Below the pieces are notes generated by a model. It was not told the DNA's origin and made no database searches. It was given only the letters and a program-made list of their open reading frames with translations. From the NCBI GenBank assembly GCA_946803715.1, contig CAMPET010000025.1:389436-432193 (forward strand): 42,758 nt of DNA. Reading direction: 5' to 3'. Positions 1-10,900 of the stretch are shown in pieces. Both the position numbers and the translations under genes were made by a program. The first letter of the stretch is position 1; the number at the start of each line of letters is the position of its first letter. This stretch comes from Beroe ovata (Eukaryota > Ctenophora > Nuda > Beroida > Beroidae).

Positions 1-24
1 TGTGTGTGTGTGTGTGTGTGTGTG
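1..24. repeat. (TG)n microsatellite at window edge
   Basis: Uninterrupted TG dinucleotide run at the left edge of the window, lying in the intron upstream of the first visible NUP155 exon. Confidence 0.95.
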
Positions 25-86
25 CCATGTCCAATTTCACGTGTTAGTTGTTATTGTAACAGATTGGTGTTACTACATGTTACCAG

Positions 87-1974
87 GTGTGAAAGTGAGC
101 AGTGCGGCTGAAGCAGAGAAACAACTGACTGCGATGTTGCAATTCTGCTACAATAGCACTGATGAGGTGAAGTGATAATGAGATAGAAGTGAAACTGATG
201 ATATTGGTGTTTGTATTGATGATGTTAGACCTGATTTGTGAACTGATGATCACTAATCACTGTGTCTACTTTCACTCCACAGGTATTCCATGTGTTCCTA
301 TACGAGTGGCTGATTGGCAATGGACTTGTAAACAGACTACTAGAAATACGAAGTAGCTATCTGGAGCCTTATCTCCGACGAGCTGCTAAGCAGACAGATA
401 ATCTCCACATTCTGTAAGTACTCCGACCCTTGAGTTTACTCAAAATCTGAAAAGTTTAAGATTCTTCATCTCCCTTTAAAATTAAAGGAGTTATCCGTTT
501 CTGAAGAAAGCTCTTGACTCCTCTGCACAGGGACATTATGTGGAAGTATTATGAGAAAGAGAAGAATTACAGCTCGGCTGCCAGGATACTCGCTAAGCTG
601 GCAGACCGGGATACGGACAAGTTTACACTGTGGGATAGGATAGATTACATATCACGTGCAATTCTCTGCGCTAAGGCGTGCAGCACGTCACTGAACAGCG
701 AGGTAGTTATGACAACGTCACGCCAGTTGTACACTGGCAAACTGACACACATACACTCACACACACACACACACTTCGTTGTCAGGGCGAGTTTTTGCAT
801 GAGTTGGAAGATAAGATGGAAGTTGCTCAGCTCCAACTCAACATCTACTCAACTCTGGAGCAGATGACAAGCAACACAGCTGCCCAGTCAGCTCTTCCCT
901 CACTCAACACCCTCATCGACATCTCCACTCTGTACAGTGAATACGCGGAGAAGTTTGGCCTGGCGGAGTGCCAACTAGCGATCGTCCACTGCGCAGGACA
1001 TCACGACCCACTGCTCGTGCAGAAGCTGTGGAGGGAACTCCTTGCCCAGGAAGTCAACTCTAGTCAGCATCTCCCACAGGTGGGGAGTGGAGTGGTCGCC
1101 AATTAACTTCATCCCCTTACACATTATTTCATAGTTTCCGCTCCTATGTATAATGGAGCCGCGCGCGAGAAACAAAGGTCAGATAAAATCTGACTGAACA
1201 TCTAATGACAGGTTTCTGTGATGAGCTCACTACGTAACAAGATTGTGTTACTCGGAAACACTTATCTCACTGCAGAGAAATTCTTCCCACTCCAGTTTAT
1301 AGTTCAGCAGCTGGAGGTTATCTCCTGCAAAGGTAGGCTATTTGCTAGTAGTCACTACACTATACACTATACACTATACACAGATACACTATACACTATA
1401 CACAGATACACTATACACAGATACACTATACACAGATACACTACACACTTTGCTCAAATACTGCCATCACATGTAATAATCTCCTATTTTGTATATACTG
1501 CGCGGGGTGTGTGATCAGACTCACCCCCCTCCTTCCCTCCCTGTAGGTGGCTGGGACGAAGGTTGGGTCCTGGAGACGATGTTATCGATCCCCATTTCCC
1601 ACTCGCTCCTTCACTCTACCTATTCCTCGCTCCTTCAAATGAAGTTACCGTGTTGGGAGCAGCTGGGTGCTCCTTACCACCTCCACATTGTGACGTCATT
1701 ACTCATGACGTCATACGTTACTCATCTCAACACAGTGCCGCTTCTTGAGCGAAAACCCATCCTCAGGTATGCCGCGTGATAGGTCATCGTATTTTCCTGG
1801 AATTTGAACAGTGTAAAGAAGACACTTCAAATTCTACATATCCCTTGCAGTGCGATTCAAGATATCATAGACGCTCATGTTGTTGATTTGCAAGCTAGTG
1901 TCAGTGCAGGGAGTGACGTAACGTCCGCCCTGTCCCGCTTCAAAGCCCTCCAAGCAACATTTGATAAGTACTAG
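87..1974 (+). CDS. NUP155: Nucleoporin NUP155, C-terminal exons (5' truncated by window)
   Basis: Scaffold nucleoporin of the inner ring of the nuclear pore complex. Seven exons are visible: 87-166, 283-413, 531-702, 786-1079, 1212-1332, 1547-1766 and 1851-1974 (TAG stop). All are bounded by AG/GT and their phases join without a break. The product is the last ~390 residues, the C-terminal alpha-solenoid. Segments such as MWKYYEKEKNYSSAARIL, GEFLHELEDKMEVAQLQL, LAECQLAIVHCAGHHDP and NKIVLLGNTYLTAEKFFPL match remembered vertebrate NUP155 closely and in order. The seventh exon gives the usual tail, ending ATFDKY. Introns are 84-214 bp; one holds a minisatellite (1348-1445) and one a GC-rich palindrome (1178-1194). 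The N-terminal beta-propeller lies outside the window. Identity is secure; exon ends are inferred from consensus and phase. Confidence 0.95.
1178..1194. repeat. Palindromic module GTCAGAT-AAA-ATCTGAC in NUP155 intron
   Basis: A 17-bp palindrome with a 3-bp centre, preceded by a GCGCGCG tract and AACAAAG. The same module with the same AACAAAG neighbour, in reverse orientation, occurs at 2646-2662 in the intergenic foldback element. It looks like a fragment or solo end of the same repeat family. Confidence 0.6.
1348..1445. repeat. Minisatellite, unit about 16 bp (ACACTATACACAGATA)
   Basis: Degenerate tandem array of ACACTATAC and ACAGATAC blocks filling most of the NUP155 intron between exons 1212-1332 and 1547-1766. 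Confidence 0.85.
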
Positions 1975-2099
1975 AATTTGAAATAGCCAAAGAGAATCAG
2001 CATGAGCAATGATAGAAGGGACCACCTGAGCATTGGTGTTTGACTTACGGGAATTCTGACATACTTGGAATTAAGTTTTTGCACTCGGCCATGATGATT

Positions 2100-2105
2100 A
2101 ATAAA
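2100..2105 (+). terminator. Candidate polyadenylation signal of NUP155
   Basis: AATAAA lies 126 bases after the NUP155 stop, on the coding strand and before the intergenic repeat. The position is reasonable for a 3' UTR end; no transcript evidence is available. Confidence 0.45.
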
Positions 2106-2336
2106 TCAGAGCTTGAGCATGGAAATCAATCCACAATCGAGCCTACAAAAAACTAAACTAACTTTACTGCTGCAAATGGTCGCACTTCATCGATTTGAAA
2201 TTCAATACTCATGTCATATTGTCATAAATATCTCGTTATACACTGTATCTTCATGTTCCAGTTCCAAGAACGGCCTTGTTAGACAGATATCATACGGCAA
2301 AGAAAATTGCGGTTCCACTGTCTAGTCGGCGAGCGT

Positions 2337-2741
2337 TGTCAGATCAGATTTCATCTGACCGGTCCGATAAAATCTGACAACGCGCGTTGTTTCAGCATTC
2401 GATGAAGGCGCGCACGAGATACAGTGGACATGGACAGACTTGATGGCATCGCGCAATGCGCATCCGGCATTTCCGGCAAGGCCAAGGTTGCGTCGCGCGC
2501 GGCGTCGATCAGCACGAACGGTGCGGCCTTGGCTGTCGACGATAGCCCCTGTCGAGAATTTCATTGCGCGCGCACCGCAAATTATTCTCGCTGGCGCTCG
2601 CCGCTTCGCGGCTCGCGTCAGCTGGGCCAACATTGCGATCGCCTTGTCAGATTTTATCTGACCTTTGTTTACGGCGGCACGGCGCGCGCGCCTTCATCGA
2701 AGCTGCGAACGAAAGAAACAGGTCAGGTAGCATCTGACAAG
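2337..2741. mobile_element. GC-rich foldback (inverted-repeat) element, probable non-autonomous transposon
   Basis: The outer ends are TTGTCAGAT (2337) and ATCTGACAA (about 2740). An inner inverted pair, TTCGATGAAGGCGCGC, lies at 2398-2413 and, in reverse complement, around 2685-2702. Copies of a GTCAGAT..ATCTGAC palindrome occur at 2338-2359, 2646-2662 and 2722-2738. The interior is markedly more GC-rich, with many CG dinucleotides, than the AT-rich flanks. Open frames on both strands (2322-2633 minus, 2424-2900 plus) are most likely by-products of high GC. No transposase is recognisable and no clear target duplication was found, so class and exact limits are open. Confidence 0.5.
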
Positions 2742-3138
2742 CATCGTCAGGCAAGACTAAAGCTATTAAGCAATTTAATGGACGGCGCTAGACTGAATTT
2801 CTGTCAGATATTGTCAAATTTTATCTGTGATCTGGTCACTTTTAGCTCGTGCATGCGGAGCATTCTTATCTTATCTTATTTAATGTACTTTTCATTTTAA
2901 TGTGATTCATATGCATATGATTTATTGCTGATCTTTTTGTTTCATTTCCATAATCCTTTTGCTAGAATGTGAATGTGTCATACCTCTTGACATCATCGAA
3001 TCATCTCAAAGATGTAATTGAAACAGGATGTACATGAATTCATTTCATCAATTAGCCAATATAATAGCAATGGCCTCAAAAAGTGCAATAGTGGTGATGT
3101 CAATCATAATTTTAATTTATTTACCCTATTAGTTTATC
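2742..3138. other. AT-rich intergenic/5' region of EME1
   Basis: No supported gene. It holds a further degenerate GTCAGATATTGTCAAATTTTATCTG hairpin (about 2803-2827) and then AT-rich sequence leading to the EME1 start. A possible upstream exon ending near 3014 (donor GTAATT) could extend EME1, but the protein it would add resembles nothing I know. Confidence 0.4.
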
Positions 3139-4615
3139 ATGACCACACAAAATGAAAATTATTCGAATGCAAAGGAGCAAAAGAGAAAAGAAAAAGAAAA
3201 GCAAAGGGCTGTTAGACAGGCAAGAAGATGAATGAATTCAATCATGAGCATAAAACTATTTAATTCCTGATTTGAGTTGATGTTGATGATTTGTCATGAT
3301 TATTCAGGCTTCAGCAGCTGTTGCAAAAGGAATGAAAAAAGAGAATTGGATGGAATACATGGAAGTTCTCATTGATACCAAGCTTGCTTCCCAGAAGGGA
3401 GGTAGGATAAAGTTTTAATGGAACTTGATTCACATATGAAGTTTTACTCGGAAAAGAGAATATCTGCAATTATAAACCTGGCCATTACATGTTTTTTAAA
3501 GAAGTAATTTCATAGGCACTGAAATGGTGACAGCTTTGGAACTAGAGGGTATGAAATGTGATGTTAGTCAACATGATGTTCCTAACACTATCCATTTCAT
3601 CAGAACTGAACTGAGTGCTGATGAAGAAGGAGCTATCAACAGAGTGAAGGTAAACACAATTACTCTCAAACTTGATACAAACAGTTTAAATCCATGAGAC
3701 AATAAACTCTTTACTCAGATTAGAGAAGATGTTGTTTTGCTAGTTGATCAAGCTGAACAAGTGGGCACAATGATCCAGCAGAGGAAACTGGTAGAGCACA
3801 TCAAACAATCAGCAGATGTTTGTCAAGCTAATGTTTGCTTGATTGTTATGGGTCATGAAAGACTGATGAAATCTAAGAAAGTGGGGTAGGTTTATCTGTT
3901 ATCATATGAACAATTAATGATTTGTTTCACTGATGCTGGCCTGTCCACATGATAACATTCAAGTTGTGTATCTCAGAGTTATCAAAAGATTAGAATGGGA
4001 AAGAGGATTGCTGGACCTACAGTTAGAACTGAATGTCACTACATACTGCCTCACTGATATCACACAGGTTTAGTTTGCAACAGTCTTCCTACTGATAATT
4101 TTACCTTGGCTGAAAGTCAAGTTCTGAACTACTGGATTTTCAGTTGTTAGAGAATGTGCGAATGTTTTGCAAGGCATTGGGGGAAAGACCTCACAAGTTA
4201 AGAACAAGCAAAGATCTCTTCATTGAATCATCAAAACAGACACTGTTTGTTGATGCAAAAGGCAATGGCTATATGCAGGTCAGGATCATCCTACTTTTCC
4301 AAATCCGAGTTGATTCACTCAACGTTACTAAGTGTTCACTTTGTATTGTCATAGGTGTTCATAGCGCAACTACAGGACATCAGATCTGTGAATGAGGCAA
4401 TTGCAAGTGCCGTAGCTCAACAATACCCCTCTCCCTCGATCCTCCTCAAGTTTATCACTGAGTCCGGTGAAGAATCCGCTGTTAACACCATTGCAGACAT
4501 TCCTGTGAGAAGAGGGGTCGGTAGTCTAGCTAGTGTGAGGAGAGTCGGTCCCGAGGCTGCGAAGAGGATTGTCACTTTTTACAATAATACTAACCCTGAC
4601 CTAAGAGTTGAGTGA
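3139..4615 (+). CDS. EME1: Crossover junction endonuclease EME1 (MUS81 partner)
   Basis: Regulatory subunit of the MUS81-EME1 structure-specific nuclease, which cuts recombination and stalled-fork intermediates in the nucleus. Exons: 3139-3219, 3308-3401, 3516-3649, 3719-3885, 3977-4067, 4144-4278, 4355-4615; 963 nt, 320 aa. A Lys/Glu/Arg-rich N-terminal helix is followed by an ERCC4-type nuclease fold (about residues 45-230). The catalytic ERKxxxD motif is degenerate, as expected of the non-catalytic partner. The C-terminal helix-hairpin-helix region carries ADIPVRRGVG and RRVGPEAAKRI, strongly EME1-like. The first intron would use a GC donor (CAG|GCAAGA). Human EME1 is about 570 aa, so either the disordered N-terminus is very short here or 5' exons were missed. 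EME2 is the alternative name. Confidence 0.85.
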
Positions 4616-4902
4616 TTGGTAGTTTTATTTCGTTCCTAATTTCTAATTTATTTATGCATTTCATTGAGACTTTTTTATTTTGAATTTTGCCTGTATTTCA
4701 TATATAATTAACTTTTATTAATTGATTCTGTTGTGTTTACGGAGCTGATTCAGATATTTCTCGCCGCATGTTGAAAATCACTCATATATACTATCACTGT
4801 AAGTTTTATTGAATGTTGTCATAGGACAACCTGACAATAAGCTATCCCATATAGCAACGCACATGTTAACAGTGACTGTTGTCATAGAGACCACTTGACA
4901 AC
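4616..4902. other. Short intergenic region EME1-FLII
   Basis: AT-rich 287-bp spacer that must hold the EME1 3' UTR and FLII promoter/5' UTR. No clear core promoter motif is seen; direct AT-rich ATATATAC-type sequence lies around 4780-4795. Confidence 0.5.
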
Positions 4903-7900
4903 ATGTCTGCTGGTGTTCTGCCCTTCCTCCGGGCTATTGACCTCACCAAGAATGATTTCAAGGTAACCCATCAATTGTGTTAGCATGATTTCAATTCTTG
5001 TTAGATCATTGTTATTATGCTATGATCTAAGTCGGATGATTTGAGTTGTTTTTGCCGAATTGTGGGATACAAAACCCCATTTCAGGAGGATTTTCCCACC
5101 GCCGTGGAAAATATGACGTCTTTAACCTGGATGCGAGCCAACAAGACAAACCTGAATAAGATACCCGAGTCACTGGTGACGTTGAACAAGTTGGAAGATC
5201 TCATTCTGAGTCGAAATGAGATCAAGGAACTGCCTCAAGAAATAGCTGATATGGCTGGTCTTAGGGTGAGTAAGGGTGGGAAATGATAGTGAACGGGAAA
5301 AGTTTCTACCCGATCGAAATTTTTCCCTATCTCGCTTCCCTGAGAAACTGTCCCAGAAAAAGAACAGATATTATCATTTCAGTCGCTCAATTTACGGCAC
5401 AATAAGCTCCAAAAGGAGGGCATACCTTGCTCTCTCTTTGACTTGGAGGAACTCACAACAATAGATTTCTCTCATAACAACCTCGAGACGGCACCCGATA
5501 ACCTACACCGGGCTAAAGCTCTCCTCGTCCTAAATGTGGCTCATAATCGGTAACTTTTTGTTAAAAACTGTAATGTTTGGAAAATACATTGCGTTGACAA
5601 TTGCTGAATAAACGCGTTATTTTAGAATAAAAGAAGTTCCTCCAAGTCTGTTCACACAGCTGAAGTACATGCAGCATTTGGATCTATCAAACAATCTGAT
5701 TGGTTGGTAGGATTGACCCTACTTGCATTGACACCACTCTGATTGACGCCACTTTGATTGACACCACTCTATCCGGAACCATTGTTTCTGTGTTGTCTTT
5801 CACAATGAACTGATCTGCACACAAATTTCAGAGTACATACCTCCGCAAATCAGGAGACTACAGCAGCTTAAATCTCTAAACGTATCATACAACCCATTGC
5901 AACATGATCAGTTTCGGTATGCTTCGAAATCTTAATCCACGAAGACTGTGTCAAAACCCACATTGGGTTTTGTAGAAAATTCCGTCAGTATTACGTGTTT
6001 TTCTTTTTGAAATTATGATATCCCGTGCACTCACAGGTCTCTGTCTGGCTTAACACAGCTGGAGTCACTAAACATTGCTCATACACAGGTATGCGGGGAT
6101 AGCAACTATCCGGATTCCCTTCTTACACTTTCTAATTAATGTGACACAATCGTGTCACATTTTCTTTGTTTTCGTATTCGTTTGCGTGGGGCGCGACAAC
6201 GTTTTCACACAATGTAAGCACTCTTGCGCTGCGCATATTCGCGCGCGGCGCGGCGGCGTATATTCGCGGCGCGCACTAACAATAGCACCCTCCACTTACC
6301 ACACTCTGACACCCCGTTTTTTTCAGCGCGGACTCAACAACATACCGTCAGAGTTTGACAAGTTGATCAATCTCACTGAGATCGACTTGTCATACAACAA
6401 GTTAACCCGTGTGCCCGAGCCTATATACCGATTGGAGAGACTGAAACGAGCAAAGTTTTGTCACAATGAGATCAGTGAAATGTCTTCGCTTACAGGTTGG
6501 GAATTGACTGTGATACTTCTATATTGGGAAACCATGCTGTGACCATGGCTTTGGTCTTTGGATCGAAATAACAGTTCAAATTCCGCCTTGTTTCAGAGTG
6601 CTGGTCAGAACTGGTTACACTTAACTTGGCTAACAACAAGCTCACTGAAATTCCTGTGAGTGTTTCAACTGGGTGATGACTTGATTCTCAAAAAAACCGT
6701 CTATATGTGAATGCTCGCTTCATTTTGTATTTCAGGCTTGTATCTGTAAACTGACAAAGTTGAAGCGACTCTATCTAAATGGTAAGTGTTAGTTCATATG
6801 TTTTTTGTTGATCTATGTGATATGATCCTATGTAGAGACTGGAAATCACTTGACCACATTCTGGTTTATAGAGCCTTATCAAGTGACGTAACCGGATCCA
6901 CTTAAAGCACAATGGTAGTAATTCGTAATATGTGGATCATATCACTCTTACCATGCACATTATATCTCAGATATGTGAGACAACATATTTCAACTGAAAT
7001 ATCCGTATAAATGTCTACCATACTTGATTAAGCTATATCACTTGTCATTGCTATTTTCAACATGTTTTCACTCGTAAAATCCAAGATGAACAAGGGGAAG
7101 AAGCAATTCATCACCCCTCCTACATACACTATACGACACACTGTTGCCATGCCAACATTCGTGTCGTCCAATCACAACTCATTCTTTTCTCCTCTCGACC
7201 TACCCCCTGATATGATGGATTTGGATGACGTCATATCTAGAGATTCCTATTTACCGCCTGACAGAAGCAATCATTTCCACACATCGACACACCTGACGTC
7301 TGGAGATGTCTCATCCCTGCCCTCTCATCTTCCCGCAAAGTCATCCTCTAAAGACACAATCTCCTCAACGGACACAATCTCCTGCGCAAAGTTATCCCCC
7401 GCTGACCGAGTGTCAGAGTCTCACCTCCTCTCCCTACACTGGAACTGCCCCACAGAGAGCGACGTATCCAAGCCACGTGTCATGATTCACTACATGCCAC
7501 ACCGCACATTTGAAACTCCCATACTCTGCACGTGCCTTGCCAGTGGCGTGCACAACATGTCGCTGTGCAGCAAGAGGGGGCTATCCTCGACACTATCCTC
7601 ATTGGAGGTTAGGACTCTGGAAACTTCTCAATCCTCACACTGGAGGAACGTGTCGTCATGGGAACCGAACCCGCTCCACAATTCCACGTTTAGGAGCGTG
7701 CACACTGATCACAGGGTGGAAGGTGCTGTAACGAGACAACTGAAGGGAAGGAGTACGGTGAGGGAAAAGTTACTGAAACCCTGCTCCAAGTTGAAGAAGA
7801 TGCTGCTGCCTACTAGCAAGAGGAAAAATAGTGAGGTGAAGAGGATGAAAAAGTGTATCAGTGAATGCAAGTCTGTCTACTTTTAGATAGTTTGTGACTT

Positions 7901-10900
7901 TACACATAGTGTCAATCTTCACTTATGATGTCTATTCAACAAATCTTATGTCTATACATCAAATCATTTGTCTATGAAATGAATCTTATGTCTATACGGT
8001 ATACAACGGGTCTCATGTCTATGTATGAGTATCTATGTATGGCCGTAATCTCCTACCTCAACGATACTGATTTGATTGCAAGGGACTCTATAATAAGGGT
8101 CTCAACAACTGATCACAATATAATGCTCGATTCGTATGGGTGACAATAATAGCAGTGTCCGGCATGTCGTATCACCATGTTCATCGTACGACTCCTCCTT
8201 ACGTCTCCTCCGTGTAGCACTCTGTGTTTAGAAGTCGTGTGGTTAGCACTTCCGATGCGTGTGTGTTTGAGTGGAGAATTTCAAATTATAGGGTTTACAC
8301 GTGGGTATGATACATTGTCAACACGGAGCAGAAGGAATTTAGTACCACACACACACACGTAGTATTGCAACAAGAATTCTTTCCAAATATGTTCGATCTC
8401 ATGCATGATATTCACATATTGTTCTTTCAAAAAGTCGTGGTATTTGCTGGATGCGATTTTGCATCGCTGAGCGGGGAATTCTCAGTTTTTTTTTTCGGTT
8501 CTCGAGCAACGTATTGCACGCGATATAGTAATTACTTCATGCTAATTGTTTGCCAAATTGGAAAAGTAATTACTACTGTGCTTCTTACAACTGATATTAT
8601 CTCAAGCCATACAATAACGGTATCTAATTTGCTTTTGTTTAGATTTTCGCATTTTAGTCATTTCAAACGAACAGTTCGAAAAGCGAAGTATCGACCGAGG
8701 ACTGTGAGCTGGTTCTCATACACGGAACCGTGGGGTGCTCCTTAAATGCCTACACCCATTGTGACGTTTGCTGGCAAGGTTTATGAAGGAGTCATGACAT
8801 AGTAGTGTGTAACATCACTACTACCACATGGTAAAAGTCACAACACATGACCCTCAAGTCTTATGTTGAGTAGTGAATCTGATACCAGTGCTCTTATCAT
8901 ACACACATACACTGTACACACATACAAATCATAGCACAAACTGGCTTCACAATTGCCAGATTATTGTTACCACCCCAGTTTTTGCCGTATCGACCCACAA
9001 TTTACCCCACACGAGGAAAAAGCATCCTCGCCGCCGTCAGAAAATGCAGTTTGAGTTGAGCAACGGGGTTGTCATCACCCAGGAGGTGATCATTGTCATG
9101 ACTGTCATGCTGTCACTCCTCATCGTGGTCTGCGCCTGGAAACTCTGCTCGTACCAGCTCTACCAACCGGAGATAAAGCAGTCGCAGATGGAACTTCTCC
9201 GTCTTGCTAAAGCTCTGCAGGACAAGGAGGAAGCAATGAAGAACGGAGATGACAACTTTTCCCACTTCTCAGCACCACCACAAGAGATGGTGTGTCTGGA
9301 TAGTCCCTCAGATCGGGAGAGAACCGTGAAAACGCACAGTTTCACCCGAGTTCCTGATAAAGATCTAGTTAGGATGGACTCCAGCAAGGTGTGATACGTG
9401 TCGGTGATATGAGATACGCGTCACGGACACATGTCAGTGGTATGACACACGAGATTTGAATTTGATATACCTTCTACCGCTGTTATCAGCTGTTCTACCG
9501 CTGTGATGGATGATTGAAGAAATGACTACATTGATTGGAGGACAGTCTGATCTCCAGATTATGAGCACCAGATGATTATACTTGTTGCTTTTTAAACACT
9601 TTCCTTTTCAGAAAAAAATGAATTATCGCTTTTTATGTATTCCATTTCAATTTGATAGAATGTACCCAATCTAAATTGTAGAGCTAACAATCGCGCGACA
9701 AACACACAAACGTACACACACATGCACACACATACGCAATTATCTAATTTACTGCTATACATTACGACATAGTGCATGAATAATATAGACTGAGGTTGTG
9801 TTTGGGCAACGTTTTTCCATGACTAACAGCCCCACCATTTTCCACCATTTTGAACCAGGATTAGAAAAACCCGCGGACATACAGTAATATGTATATTCGC
9901 GACGGATATATCGCCCGATATTTGCTAATGGTCAGAGTAGTCTCAGCGGGGGACACTTATAATTTAGCTATATATATATACGTTGGTGAGTGTGTTAATT
10001 GTTACCCGACTAAAGTTGTATTATTATTTCTTTCACCTTTAGAGGCACGTCCGTGTCCGTGTGGGTGTATGAGACCTCCAGATTGACACGAACGGCATCG
10101 TTCTAGTTTTTGTATTGTTTTTACTCTCATTTTCGGGGTGTGGTTAAAATTTGCCCATTTCTATTTGGTGATGAGGTGTTAAATCAAGTGATTTAAAAGC
10201 TATTTTCCACCAAGCCATTTATCATCGCTTCTCAAGGGAGTTTTGCTATTTTTCTTTTCATACTTCTGCAAGTATAAACATGAATATTCGCCTAATTATA
10301 GTATTTCTACTATTTTGCGTTGTAGAGTTTATTTTTTCCTCCGTATTATAGTGTACCCTGTGTATGATACTCTGCTTTTCGTAGAGGGTATCCATGATGT
10401 TCTTACTGGATCGGATAAGGTATTTCGAATAGGACCATAAATTTCCAGAGATTACTACCACTTAGTCAGGGTCCACTCATCGTTAATCAATGCTCAACAC
10501 GGGACTATATAACACCTGACGACAACCAATTTTACTACACACATACTGAATGTACCGTGTACACTGTACACTGTACCACACTGTACACTGTACCACACTG
10601 TACACTGTACCACACTGTACACTGTACCACACTGTATACTGTATCTCTTTATGTATTACGTTGTACCTACTGTACAAAATACTGTCTAGCACTGTACAGA
10701 CACTATAGGTAGTGTCACTAAGTAATAAAGTGATTAGTGGACCGTACGCACGAGATGTTTGTGTATGTGTTACGTGTGTGTTTAGTGTGTGTCTGTGTTG
10801 GTGTGTTTTCAGCCCTAAACCTTTCTTCTCTATCTTCATAAACCATTCATGACAACCAAAAGGTTGTGTAAACCACACTACTTATGAATTAAGTTGATCT

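Noticed and set aside
1691-1712. Two perfect TGACGTCA (CRE) sites 14 bp apart
   Set aside because: They lie inside a NUP155 coding exon near the 3' end of the gene; coding constraint and chance explain them better than promoter function.
2322-2900. Overlapping open frames on both strands in the GC-rich element, considered as a bacterial gene
   Set aside because: Frames are open on both strands as expected from high GC, are short, match no family I can name, and sit between inverted repeats.
2968-3014. Possible extra 5' exon of EME1
   Set aside because: Splice sites and phase could be made to fit, but the added residues resemble no EME1 region.
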